From a marine actinobacterium PHSC20C1 (GTDB taxonomy: Bacteria > Actinomycetota > Actinomycetes > Actinomycetales > Microbacteriaceae): a stretch of DNA of 52,413 bases. The DNA is taken from positions 712,695 to 765,107 of the forward strand of contig CH672415.1 of assembly GCA_000153145.1 (NCBI GenBank). The letters run 5' to 3'. Below, in pieces: positions 6,616 through 14,094 of this stretch. Within the stretch, counting starts at the first letter, position 1. Every line of letters starts with the position of its first letter. The translations under genes were made by a program, and so were the position numbers. The notes under the pieces were generated by a model. The model did no database searches. It saw only the letters and a program-made list of their open reading frames with translations, and was not told where the DNA came from.

Positions 6616-7326
6616 ATGCAGTCCAGTGACGAAGTCCAATCGCTTCTAGTAGATTTTTGGGAGCATAAGAATGAGGCTGACCGTCGGCAAAAAGAGGAGG
6701 GCAAGAAGGACGCTGGCGCGCAGGCACGCAATGCGCGCCACATGAAGAAGCTGGGTACCTTCGTCCGACAGATGTTCGTCAACGCGGGCCTAAGCGAAGC
6801 TGATGTCATGGTCAACGGCGTCATCCCAGGGTACTTTCGACGATCAAAGAATTGGGATGTGGTAGCCACATACAAAGGGCAACTCGTCGCACTTGTCGAG
6901 CTAAAGTCGCAAGTTGGCAGCAATGACAGCAACGGGAATAACAGGATCGAAGAAGCCCTTGGTAACCCCAAAGACGCAGCCACAGCTCAAGAATTGAATC
7001 AAGTGTTCGGAAAGCTCCCGATTTGGACGGCGTTCGGCGTCGTGTTTGGATCATCTCCGGAAAACGCCAAAGCAGTCGGACTACCAAGTAATCCGCTCTT
7101 TCCTCTCGATCCAGTATTCAACGGTATGACATATGGGCGTCAGTGGGAGATCGCTATTGAGCGTTTCATCCAGACCGGGTCTTATTCCGCGGGGTGGATG
7201 GTTACGTCGTGGGTTTCAGCAGAGGGACAGGTCAAGTATGTCGAGCCTGTCGCGACCGCAACGGCGCAGACATTGGAGACACAAATTCAGGCACGTGTAG
7301 CGTTCGCCAAGCAAGTTCTCGGCTGA
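6616..7326 (+). CDS. PaeR7I/XhoI-like type II restriction endonuclease (apparently intact)
   Basis: The 236-residue protein starts at an ATG 7 nt after AAGGAG and is close to the usual length of PaeR7I-type enzymes (about 245). Residues 71-101 read PGYFRRSKNWDVV followed by LVALVELKSQVG, the PD-(D/E)XK core of this family, with Asp81, Glu95 and Lys97 all present. NNRIEEALGN follows, matching the family's N-N-R-x-E-E-A motif. The N-terminal 50 residues are rich in Lys/Glu/Arg, as is typical. Family members cut CTCGAG, but the specificity here is inferred only from homology. The cognate methyltransferase is not adjacent. The nearest is at 9480-11192 on the other strand. Confidence 0.85.
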   Translation: MQSSDEVQSLLVDFWEHKNEADRRQKEEGKKDAGAQARNARHMKKLGTFVRQMFVNAGLSEADVMVNGVIPGYFRRSKNWDVVATYKGQLVALVELKSQVGSNDSNGNNRIEEALGNPKDAATAQELNQVFGKLPIWTAFGVVFGSSPENAKAVGLPSNPLFPLDPVFNGMTYGRQWEIAIERFIQTGSYSAGWMVTSWVSAEGQVKYVEPVATATAQTLETQIQARVAFAKQVLG

Positions 7327-7711
7327 CGCGAACTCTGCTCGCGGCAGAGAATCTAGAATCGCAGATCCCGCTGGGGAGGCGATCAACGCCGCGCAGTTTG
7401 CCTCGTTCAAACTGGTTGGAACTTTGACTATTGGCCCCGACACATTCTCCCTGGGCCTAGCCTCGGCAAATACTTTCGACGCAATGAGGCGCTCATCCAC
7501 TCAGCCCGCTCGCTCCAGCTAGCCGTCGACAGAGTTGCGCATTTGGCTGATTGAGCGAGATTTTTCACGAATTTTCGTGACCGTGGAGTCATGACACCAG
7601 GCGAGTTCGTTGACAGAAGCCCTCACGCAACCGAACGGTAGAAAGTTGCCGACGGCGGGTAATCAGCCGCCCGCCAATAAACAGTACCGCTCGCTACGAG
7701 AAAGCAACTGG
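7327..7711. other. Stretch without an intact gene; possible gene fragment at 7325-7519
   Basis: On the plus strand a start-less frame from about 7325 to the TAG at 7517-7519 reads EAINAAQFASFKLVGTL and continues TIGPDTFSLGL to the stop. It looks protein-like but has no start codon and no family I can name. The minus-strand frame over the same bases looks like its shadow. From 7520 to 7711 I see nothing coding. Confidence 0.35.
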
Positions 7712-8143
7712 CTATGAGGGTCGCTCCGAGAGCGCGAACCCGACTCTTTGGAGCAAACTGGCAGCCAACTCCTTCAGGTCATCGTCACCCGTTCCCTGTG
7801 CGATCGTGCCAAGCAGGACGCAGTAAGCAAGAGCGGACTCCGGTTGCGAATAAAGCGATTTCTCAATCGCCATTGCGACACCCGACGAAATGGACCTAGA
7901 CACGTTTCGGAAGGTGGCTTTCGTTTTCTCAAGCTTAATTGTTTCGGGCTTAGCCATCCCCGGCACCATCCACGACAAATACCATCGGCCCAGAAACGGA
8001 TAAAGGATTGCCCCGGCAAGATGTGGCGTCACTGGGAGCAAGATCGATGGTTGTCCATCGGGCATGGTCTTTCGCGACCAGTCAAGTTGATGGTGCGCAG
8101 CTTCGACAAGAAGTTGGTCTCTAATCAGTTCCAATGATCCCAC
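7712..8143 (-). CDS. Hypothetical protein in the restriction-modification zone
   Basis: This 143-residue protein, start at 8143, is not recognised. It is predicted largely helical. A hydrophobic patch, GAILYPFLGRWYLSWMVPG, lies in the middle, and the C-terminal helix carries ALAYCVLLGTIAQG and DDLKELAASLLQRVG. No signal peptide or clear membrane span is seen. It lies between two restriction endonuclease loci and points the same way as the methyltransferase. Codon use and composition are lower in GC than in the core genes, which agrees with acquired DNA. It may be real, but the surrounding genes are decaying, so functionality is uncertain. Confidence 0.5.
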   Translation of the reverse strand: MGSLELIRDQLLVEAAHHQLDWSRKTMPDGQPSILLPVTPHLAGAILYPFLGRWYLSWMVPGMAKPETIKLEKTKATFRNVSRSISSGVAMAIEKSLYSQPESALAYCVLLGTIAQGTGDDDLKELAASLLQRVGFALSERPS

Positions 8144-8480
8144 GAGGTCTCCCTTGTCTTACCTAAGAATTACCCAACAATCTAGACGACGAGGCTCAAG
8201 ACGAAGACGCAGAAACAGCAAGATGAACCATTCTTAGACTACTCCGGACGTAACCGGCGCTTAACTATGGCAAGAGGGGCGAACCGCTCGCGTGTGGTTA
8301 ATCTGGATTCAGAGCGAAGTCTCCGTCCCCACTCTCATAGTGAGACGCATGGGTGTGAACTCATAACCTAGGTGCAATGAGTGCGTCTAGCGTCCTGACG
8401 GAGGCGTCGATCGCGCGCACCGGTGCAAAACTTCGAATGCTTGCCCGGACATCACGCTCGTCTATCCAGCTTCGGCACGG
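8144..8480. other. Gene-free stretch
   Basis: No coding frame with protein-like composition is seen on either strand, and no strong repeat or hairpin was found. A plus-strand frame starting at 8377 runs antisense to the frameshifted gene that follows and is Ser/Arg-rich, so it is treated as a shadow. Confidence 0.5.
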
Positions 8481-8908
8481 CTACTTGTATCGCTTATTGA
8501 CTCCGACCAGATCTTCGGTGACATCGTTGCTCGTGACAAACCTCAATTTCTCAAGCGCATCAAGGAGCTCGACTGCACCACGAGCTCGCGCGATCTTGGG
8601 CTTGTCCCGCCCAACCTGCCGTCGTCGAGAAAAGTCACACCGAGCGCAACTAGCAATGCCAACAGACGTTCAGCCACGATGTTCTTCAAACGTGGCTGTA
8701 ACAGGGCGACAACGTCGCTTGAAGTAGCGTCGCTTGCGGCGATGAGCTCCGCTACTTGTAGTTCTACGGCAGATCTAGGCTGACGGTGGCCCGCGCTAGC
8801 CGCCCAGTCAGCGCCAGCAAGATGGGCGCATGTGTCCTCGTCGTCAGCAATGAGCTCAGCGCTGAGCAAGAGAGGGATTAGCGGGCCGATCTTCATGGCC
8901 CTTGACAT
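8481..8908 (-). pseudogene. Unknown gene broken by a single frameshift
   Basis: From the ATG at 8908 (alternative ATG at 8896) the frame reads PLIPLLLSAELIADDEDTCAH, then VAELIAASDAT, then AERLLALLVALGVTFLDDGRLG. At about 8605-8615 the protein-like reading moves by one base: the original frame becomes low-complexity and stops at 8543, while the shifted frame continues DKPKIARARGAVELLDAL, then EKLRFVTSNDVTEDLVGV, to a TAG at 8481-8483. Joined, this gives about 142 residues of a helical protein with no family I recognise. A sequencing error would produce the same picture. Two tight palindromes lie 45-75 nt upstream of the start. Confidence 0.5.
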
Positions 8909-8953
8909 TCGAGCACAGTTTCGCTGACTGGTAACTAGCCACTTAGTTCGAGT

Positions 8954-8984
8954 AACACTGACAGTGTTTACACGAACTTCGTGT
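8954..8984. promoter_or_regulatory. Two adjacent perfect 7-1-7 palindromes, probable operator pair
   Basis: AACACTGACAGTGTT (8954-8968) and ACACGAACTTCGTGT (8970-8984) are both perfect 7-1-7 palindromes, separated by one base. They lie 46-76 bp upstream of the frameshifted minus-strand gene and just beyond the 3' end of the dead endonuclease. Two palindromes with different sequences side by side look like binding sites for dimeric regulators rather than a terminator, because no U run follows. The regulator is unknown. Confidence 0.5.
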
Positions 8985-9039
8985 GAGAGCACGCCTCGTA
9001 GCGCCAGGGGGTTTGCGTGATTTTGGAGCATAGCCCACG

Positions 9040-9478
9040 TCGATGAGCCGCCCTAAGAACGGACAAGCTGATAGCCGAACGATCCCTCTCGAAGGCGGCC
9101 CAGAAATCAACCGCTGGTCCAATAGCTTCTTCAGATCAATTGGGGAAGTTCATCCCGAATCCCGGGCCGACCTGGCTCTCCAGTTCGATCGCGGCCACAA
9201 GAGCACCCTTGCGCACAACGAGTAGGTCCCGATCCTTCATCACTCGAAAGTAGCCGGGCACCGTATTCAGCCTGCGCGTCTTAGACAGTTCTGCACCATC
9301 GCGGGCGTTGGATTCGACAAGCCCCGCAATAACCGTGTCGAAGCCATCCACATTCTTGCCACTTGTGACGCTGGCTCGTCCGCCTTCATCGACCGTACCC
9401 GCAGCTTATGTTTCTCCGCCGCGGCTGCGCGCGTCCCAGAGCAGCTAATTGTCGTGTTTAGCCTTCGTGTCAATGTCG
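9040..9478 (-). pseudogene. Dead PaeR7I/XhoI-like restriction endonuclease
   Basis: This gene lies right after the methyltransferase stop on the same strand. Pieces in three frames rebuild a PaeR7I-type protein: LLWDAR, then AAAAEKHKLRV, then ASVTSGKNVDGFDTV, VPGYFRVMKDRDLLVV, ALVAAIELESQVGPGFG, and after a stop SEEAIGPAVDFWAAFERD. The lesions are an amber codon near 9446, frameshifts near 9426 and 9373, a TGA at 9136-9138 where the family has Arg (N-N-R-x-E-E-A), and GAG at 9178-9180, which replaces the catalytic lysine of E-L-K-S-Q with glutamate. The 3' third is missing or unrecognisable. It was once the restriction partner of the adjacent methyltransferase. Confidence 0.85.
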
Positions 9479-9479
9479 T

Positions 9480-11192
9480 CTAGGTCGCGTGACACTTACT
9501 CTTGTCTCTAAGAAATATGAGTGCACCGTCGTCAAGTTGGTATATCTGTTCAAGCAATGCGGTGCCTAGTTTCCGACCCGCCTCGCCTGCATCAATAAGT
9601 TCCGATTGGGTTTCGTCCGACAAGCTGCTCCATTGTGGAACTCTGATTCTTTTCAAATTTTGTGCTTGAAAACGCAGGTAACCTCCCCCGATTTTCACCG
9701 AATATGCTTCGACAAAAAACTGGGCAATTCCAGACCTCAAGACGGCCTGGAGCGCTCGAAGGTTCCACTCCGATGAGGTTATGAAGTACAAATTGTGGTG
9801 CGGGTAAAGAGTGCCTGGGTCGTAAGTGATTGCGTCCCCGTTCCCCTTGATATCAGGGATCAACAGTTTCTCTTGCCACGTCAGGCTCGGAGTGATGCGA
9901 TCGATCGTCTTGTACCAACGCCGCGCAGGGGCGGACTTCGCCGTGTGCCGCAGTTCTAGTGCAGCACGGTGTTTCTCGAGGTGAGCAGCCAAGCGTGGAT
10001 AGAGCGCGAGATCTACCAGCGGTCCCTCATCGGTATACGGATTGACGATCCCCTTACCCGACCATCGGAGTTGCCCGTTGGGTACGTCCTTGTTGGTCGC
10101 CAGTGGAAGCTTGCGATCCTCTTCAACGTCTAGGTCTTTGAATAGCCCGATGAAGGCCTTGTCGTTGCCAGTCGCGACGCCAATGCCAATTCGACACCCC
10201 GCCTCACCGAGGGTTGGGAATCTAGATTCCATGTGTCGGATGACTGGCAGCAGGTGCGTGATATTCAATAGCCACGGATCGCTCCCCTTCGCGACACGAT
10301 CGATCTGCTGAACCGCTGCCGAGCGACTAGGGCCTTCTGGCGTCGTTAGTGCGATAAAGAGCTGGTCTAGGTGTGGTTTTTCCGCAGACTCTGCCTTCGT
10401 TATTCGGCTGGGCCCGTCGCCCTCTCGACATATGACTGTTATCGATGGATACGCCCCAACGCTGACTTCGAACGCCTCGATTCCATACATGTCCACATAG
10501 TCGCGAAGATGAAAGTTCAGAGCGACCTTCTCGCGAATCCCTCGACCGTAGTCATTTTTAACCCATGCGTCGGCACAGATAAAACTAAGTTTGCCGCCAA
10601 CGTTTAGATGATCGAGCGATTTCTCTATAAACGGTACATAAAGGTCAGCTCGTCCCACCATCGTTGAAAATGCCTTGCGGTACGCAACGAGTTGATGTGG
10701 ATCGATCAGTTCTTGCCGCACATAAGGTGGGTTACCAATGACGAAATCAAACTCAAACTCGAACTCAGCCCACAAATAGTTGGCGTTCACCAGCCAGGCG
10801 TCGAGCAGTCGAGCAATCTCATGATCAGGGAGCCCCGCTTCAACCAGATGATTTCCTAGTCGAGCTTTGAAACTGACGAAACTCTCCGTGTCGAGCTCCA
10901 CCCCACGAATTGCATCCAGAAGCTGATCTACTCGGGGTGCGCTTTGCCGACGCCAGCTTTCCAAAAGGCGGTCCACAGCACCTAACAGGAACCGCCCGCC
11001 TCCGAATGAGGGTTCCAGAAGCTTGACGTCGAATAGGTTATCGGCTGAGTCGTAGCCGATGAGGTCCAGCATGAAATTTACGACGGTTTGCTTCGTGAAG
11101 ATCGCACCGCGCATCTTCTCGTTGTTCCCATAAACGGGTTCATCAACTAGTGGCTGGTCCTTCAGATCGACAACAGGAACAAGGCTCGTCAT
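9480..11192 (-). CDS. Type II N6-adenine DNA methyltransferase (PaeR7I/XhoI-associated type)
   Basis: This 570-residue class I SAM-dependent methyltransferase has motif I as [11 protein letters not shown] (59-69), an acidic motif after [13 protein letters not shown], and the catalytic NPPY at residues 154-157 in [31 protein letters not shown] and [19 protein letters not shown] follow, as in M.PaeR7I/M.XhoI-like gamma-type enzymes. The C-terminal half should be the target recognition domain. It methylates adenine in the recognition site, inferred to be CTCGAG. The frame is intact, so it can protect host DNA although its adjacent nuclease is dead. It could also protect against the intact nuclease at 6616-7326 if the specificities match. 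Confidence 0.88.
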   Translation of the reverse strand: MTSLVPVVDLKDQPLVDEPVYGNNEKMRGAIFTKQTVVNFMLDLIGYDSADNLFDVKLLEPSFGGGRFLLGAVDRLLESWRRQSAPRVDQLLDAIRGVELDTESFVSFKARLGNHLVEAGLPDHEIARLLDAWLVNANYLWAEFEFEFDFVIGNPPYVRQELIDPHQLVAYRKAFSTMVGRADLYVPFIEKSLDHLNVGGKLSFICADAWVKNDYGRGIREKVALNFHLRDYVDMYGIEAFEVSVGAYPSITVICREGDGPSRITKAESAEKPHLDQLFIALTTPEGPSRSAAVQQIDRVAKGSDPWLLNITHLLPVIRHMESRFPTLGEAGCRIGIGVATGNDKAFIGLFKDLDVEEDRKLPLATNKDVPNGQLRWSGKGIVNPYTDEGPLVDLALYPRLAAHLEKHRAALELRHTAKSAPARRWYKTIDRITPSLTWQEKLLIPDIKGNGDAITYDPGTLYPHHNLYFITSSEWNLRALQAVLRSGIAQFFVEAYSVKIGGGYLRFQAQNLKRIRVPQWSSLSDETQSELIDAGEAGRKLGTALLEQIYQLDDGALIFLRDKSKCHAT

Positions 11193-11429
11193 AGTACGTC
11201 AAGACTACCGATCACCACCGACGACAGCCGACTGTACCGCTGGGTGTTCAAAGCTTCGTGCTCAGCAACATAGTTCGGACTGGACAGTGTGGTCGCGGAG
11301 AGATCTCTGTTTCGCTTCGACGTCATCTGCTGGATCGAAAGCCATGAACGAAAATGTCCTGTCGCTCACCGAGCCGGACTCAAGATTATTCTCCGCAGCC
11401 ATTAGTGCGGCTTCGGCGAACAGTTCATT
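11193..11429. other. Stretch between methyltransferase and right direct repeat; possible gene remnant
   Basis: A minus-strand frame covering 11262-11430 contains ELFAEAALMAAENNLESGS and SFMAFDPADDVEAKQRSL. The first part weakly resembles the N-terminus of the unknown protein at 5506-5991 (FISAAATATAVERALEFGD), and it lies at the matching side of the matching direct repeat. It may be the decayed 5' part of a paralogue. No intact gene is present. The methyltransferase promoter must lie just upstream of 11192 on the minus strand. Confidence 0.35.
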
Positions 11430-11642
11430 TCTCCGTGCATGACACCTCCATGCGCGGCAAGCAGTCAGCAAACGGGGCCTTATCTGGACATGGCTGGAAC
11501 TGGCAAGAAATGCCTGAATTCCGGGCAAAAGCCTAAACAGATAACGCCGAGATAATGCTTAAGTGCCAAAAAACACCCCCGACAACGAAAAAACCCCCGG
11601 ATTTCCGGGGGTTTTTCAGTGAGCGATACTGGGATCGAACCA
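11430..11642. repeat. Right copy of the imperfect ~210-bp island repeat, abutting tRNA-Val
   Basis: This region matches 5985-6193 in the same orientation over its whole length with many substitutions. It covers the region around the former gene start, a spacer, a rho-independent terminator and the last about 20 bases of tRNA-Val(GAC). The copy is the better preserved of the two in its tRNA and hairpin parts, as expected for the junction that keeps a working tRNA gene. Confidence 0.7.
11588..11616 (-). terminator. Rho-independent terminator downstream of the minus-strand tRNAs
   Basis: CCCCCGGA (11594-11601) pairs with TCCGGGGG (11604-11611) around a two-base loop, flanked by A and T runs (11588-11593 and 11612-11616). 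It lies directly after the 3' end of tRNA-Val(GAC) on the minus strand. The symmetric flanks mean it could work in both directions. Confidence 0.85.
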
Positions 11643-11691
11643 GCGACCTCTTCCGTGTCAGGGAAGCGCGCTACCGCTGCGCCAATCGCTC
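11620..11691 (-). tRNA. tRNA-Val (anticodon GAC)
   Basis: On the minus strand a 72-nt cloverleaf folds with acceptor stem GAGCGAT/ATCGCTC, D-stem GCGC, anticodon stem CTTCC/GGAAG and loop CTGACAC (anticodon GAC at 11657-11659), T-arm with GGTTCGATCC, and discriminator A. CCA is not encoded. Its 3' end forms part of the island's right repeat, so it served as the integration site. Confidence 0.93.
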
Positions 11692-11719
11692 ATGCTATTT
11701 AGTTGAAACACTCTTTACG

Positions 11720-11790
11720 AGGTGGAGACGGGATTTGAACCCGCGTATACGGCTTTGCAGGCCGCTGCCTCGCCTCTCGGCCACTCCACC
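11720..11790 (-). tRNA. tRNA-Cys (anticodon GCA)
   Basis: This 71-nt minus-strand tRNA has acceptor stem GGTGGAG/CTCCACC, the anticodon arm GCGGCCTGCAAAGCCGT with GCA, the T-loop GTTCAAATC and discriminator U, as required for cysteinyl-tRNA. No CCA is encoded. It lies 28 bp upstream of tRNA-Val(GAC) and is probably co-transcribed with it. Confidence 0.93.
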
Positions 11791-11830
11791 GCACATGAGA
11801 AGTGCCAGCGAGGCTGACACTTCTCACTCG

Positions 11831-11902
11831 AGCGGATGACGAGATTCGAACTCGCGACCCTAACCTTGGCAAGGTTATGCGCTACCACTGCGCCACATCC
11901 GC
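11831..11902 (-). tRNA. tRNA-Gly (anticodon GCC)
   Basis: This 72-nt minus-strand tRNA has acceptor stem GCGGATG/CATCCGC, D-arm GCGCAGTGGTAGCGC, anticodon arm AACCTTGCCAAGGTT with GCC, the T-loop GTTCGAATC and discriminator U. It is first in the Gly-Cys-Val cluster ending at the terminator at 11588-11616. Confidence 0.93.
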
Positions 11903-12016
11903 AATTGCACCCGAATTCGTTACCGTTTTCGCGTGCTAGATGACTGTATACGATGTCTGCCCTGAGAGCCAATTCGATGACGAGCGTGTCGTGGACATAT
12001 GCGAAGATTGCTCTAC

Positions 12017-12089
12017 GGGCGATTGGCGCAGTTGGTAGCGCGCTTCCTTCACACGGAAGAGGTCATCGGTTCGAGTCCGGTATCGCCCA
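12017..12089 (+). tRNA. tRNA-Val (anticodon CAC)
   Basis: This 73-nt plus-strand tRNA has acceptor stem GGGCGAT/ATCGCCC, D-arm GCGCAGTTGGTAGCGC, anticodon stem CTTCC/GGAAG with loop TTCACAC (anticodon CAC), T-arm CGGTTCGAGTCCG and discriminator A. CCA is encoded at 12090-12092. Its sequence resembles tRNA-Val(GAC) on the other strand, so the two are isoacceptors arranged divergently. Confidence 0.93.
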
Positions 12090-12169
12090 CCAGAATTGGC
12101 GCGAATTTATTCAAGTTTGGCCCTCGTATTACTCCTGAGGCAGCGTGATGAAGCTACTAGCCTTGGGGA

Positions 12170-13000
12170 ATGCCAAAGACATCGCTGCGCAGACCAACAC
12201 CGCTGCGAGAATTCTTCGTTGGTGTTTCCTACCTCTTTCGGGGATTTCGAATCTGGGTCACTGCGCCGCGGTTGATGTTCCTTGGGATGGTGCCTGCCGC
12301 AATAGTCGGGGTGCTCGCGATCGCAGTGCTGATCTCGCTTATTGTGAACATTGAACCCATAGCCGCTTTCGTGACGCCTTTTGCGAACGACTGGACTGAT
12401 TTGGCGCAGTCAGCAACGCGAATTGCCGCCGGTCTAGCCCTAATTTTGGCGAGCATCCTCATCCTGGTGAACACGTACACGACGGCGACGTTGATGGTTG
12501 GGGATGCTTTCTACAGAAAGATCGCGGCACACGTCGACAGCGTGCATGGTGCACCTCCACCGCCTGCCGCACTTGGCTTGTGGGCTGACGTACGGCGTGG
12601 GGCTGCAGAGGGCCTTCGGGTGCTGTTTCCGACCGTTGGGCTCGCAGTCTTGGTGTTGGTACTCGGCTTCATACCGATTGTTGGCAGCATCGTTGCGGCG
12701 GTTGCAGGGGCGCTCCTTGGCGGCTGGCTACTTATCGTCGAACTAGGCAACATTCCCTTTGAATCACGAGGGATGCACCTGACCGCACGCCGACGCGCAC
12801 TGAGAGGGGCCAGAGCACGATCGCTTGGGCTCGGGACCGCAACCTACCTTGTGTTCCTCGTGCCTTTTGGCGCCGTCGTGGCAATGCCTGCTGCCTTAGC
12901 CGGGGCGACGCTCCTCACCCGCTCTCTACTCGGTGAGGACGCGCTCTCGAACAACCCGGCTTCCTCGTCCGACTTTGCTGAGCAGCCACCAGCATCCTGA
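12170..13000 (+). CDS. EI24 domain-containing membrane protein
   Basis: This 276-residue multispanning membrane protein is of the EI24/CysZ-like family. It opens REFFVGVSYLFRGFRIWVTAP, the typical amphipathic start (gene start by ATG at 12170). Hydrophobic spans are at about 38-60, 82-103, 150-190 (long paired span VGLAVLVLVLGFIPIVGSIV) and 228-250. GNIPFESRGM before the last span is a family hallmark. CysZ members transport sulfate, but actinobacterial EI24 proteins have no proven role, so transport is only inferred. The last 75 bp overlap the 3' end of the convergent Amt-like gene. Confidence 0.8.
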   Translation: MPKTSLRRPTPLREFFVGVSYLFRGFRIWVTAPRLMFLGMVPAAIVGVLAIAVLISLIVNIEPIAAFVTPFANDWTDLAQSATRIAAGLALILASILILVNTYTTATLMVGDAFYRKIAAHVDSVHGAPPPPAALGLWADVRRGAAEGLRVLFPTVGLAVLVLVLGFIPIVGSIVAAVAGALLGGWLLIVELGNIPFESRGMHLTARRRALRGARARSLGLGTATYLVFLVPFGAVVAMPAALAGATLLTRSLLGEDALSNNPASSSDFAEQPPAS

Positions 13001-14008
13001 AGATACGACGAACGAGTAGCTCGCGGTCGCAACAACGCCCAACAGCTGCTCCTCAAAAATTCCGGTTTGTCCCGTGAACAGGAAACCCGACCCGGTGGCG
13101 AGTATCCCCAAAGAGAGGACGCCGATGCTTCCGCCCAACAAGTGCGTGTTGACGAGGAATCGCAATTGGTTGCCAAGCGGTGACCCTCGCCGAACCGTAA
13201 AGACACAGGCGACAGCGCCTGCAACCAGCCCGGCGACAGCGGCAGATACCGGGGTGAATAGCGGTGCTCCGGCTGTGACCGCGATCAAGCCGCTCACGAG
13301 ACCACCAGCGAGTGACCTCAGGCTGATGGCGCCATGATTGATCAGTTGAACTGATATCCACCCGACGGCACCGGCAATTGCGCTCACTGCACCGTTGAGC
13401 ATGATGAGTTCAACGAGATCGTCGATGGCAAATTCGGCACCAACCAGCCATCCGATCCATGACAGCACGACCACACAGAGTGCGACGATCCCGACAGGAA
13501 CGGGAACAAACATCCGAGCGCCCCTGATAAGCGACTTTCGCTCAACCACGAGCACGGCCAGCATGCCTGCACCGACGGCAACGCTCATCACGAGAGCACC
13601 TCCATGGTCAATCGGGTCCAGCCCGAGAAGTTCGCCGGCCGCAGAAGGTTCGAAAACGCGAACCGCAGTGGGGACGAACACCCCAATGGCCCAAATCGTT
13701 CCGTAGACGACGCTCCTCAGGAACGAGGCACCAGCGCTACGAGCGACCAGCGTGACTAAGTAGCAACAAATTCCGCCGAGCAATGACAGCGCTGGCACCA
13801 TGGCCGTGCGCAAACTGCCAGTCAAGAGCGGCCCAAACGCAAGCCACGCCAACACCCCCGGTGCAGCGCAGACAAGCGACTCCACGATAATTTTTGTCCA
13901 CGACGCGGCAGGCAAGACACGGGCGTACAACACGATCAACGAGAGCAATAAAAACGCGAGAGCGATCGCTGCCAAGGCACCCGCCGCAAATTCTTGAGCC
14001 ACAGTCAA
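12926..14008 (-). CDS. Divergent Amt/ammonium-transporter-like membrane protein
   Basis: This 360-residue membrane protein has about ten spans. Several stretches align with Amt/Rh ammonium channels: DHGGALVMSVAVGAGMLAVL (Amt D-F-A-G-G-T-V-V-H-I-N-A-G), LAGGLVSGLIAVTAGA, AAVAGLVAGAVACV, THLLGGSIGVLSLGILATG and QLLGVVATASYSFVV. The second pore histidine (T-H-L-L-G-G) is kept, but the position of the first (V-V-H-I-N) holds Met/Ser. It is also shorter than classical Amt (about 400 or more). No glnK gene is adjacent. It may be a paralogue with changed selectivity or a sensor. The assignment rests on motif similarity I can see by eye. Confidence 0.65.
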   Translation of the reverse strand: MTVAQEFAAGALAAIALAFLLLSLIVLYARVLPAASWTKIIVESLVCAAPGVLAWLAFGPLLTGSLRTAMVPALSLLGGICCYLVTLVARSAGASFLRSVVYGTIWAIGVFVPTAVRVFEPSAAGELLGLDPIDHGGALVMSVAVGAGMLAVLVVERKSLIRGARMFVPVPVGIVALCVVVLSWIGWLVGAEFAIDDLVELIMLNGAVSAIAGAVGWISVQLINHGAISLRSLAGGLVSGLIAVTAGAPLFTPVSAAVAGLVAGAVACVFTVRRGSPLGNQLRFLVNTHLLGGSIGVLSLGILATGSGFLFTGQTGIFEEQLLGVVATASYSFVVSSGCWWLLSKVGRGSRVVRERVLTE

Positions 14009-14094
14009 ACTCCCCCCACAACAGTCTTAGGGGCGATCACAGCCCTGCACAATGGCTAGCTCAAAGAATCACCCGAAATCGGGCCCACATTCAC

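Noticed and set aside
7216-7500. Minus-strand 94-codon frame after the intact nuclease
   Set aside because: It is antisense to the nuclease 3' end and to a more protein-like plus-strand frame, and has no recognisable features.
8377-8727. Plus-strand open frame of 116 codons in the restriction zone
   Set aside because: Ser/Arg-rich shadow of the minus-strand frameshifted gene, which has a more protein-like composition in both halves.
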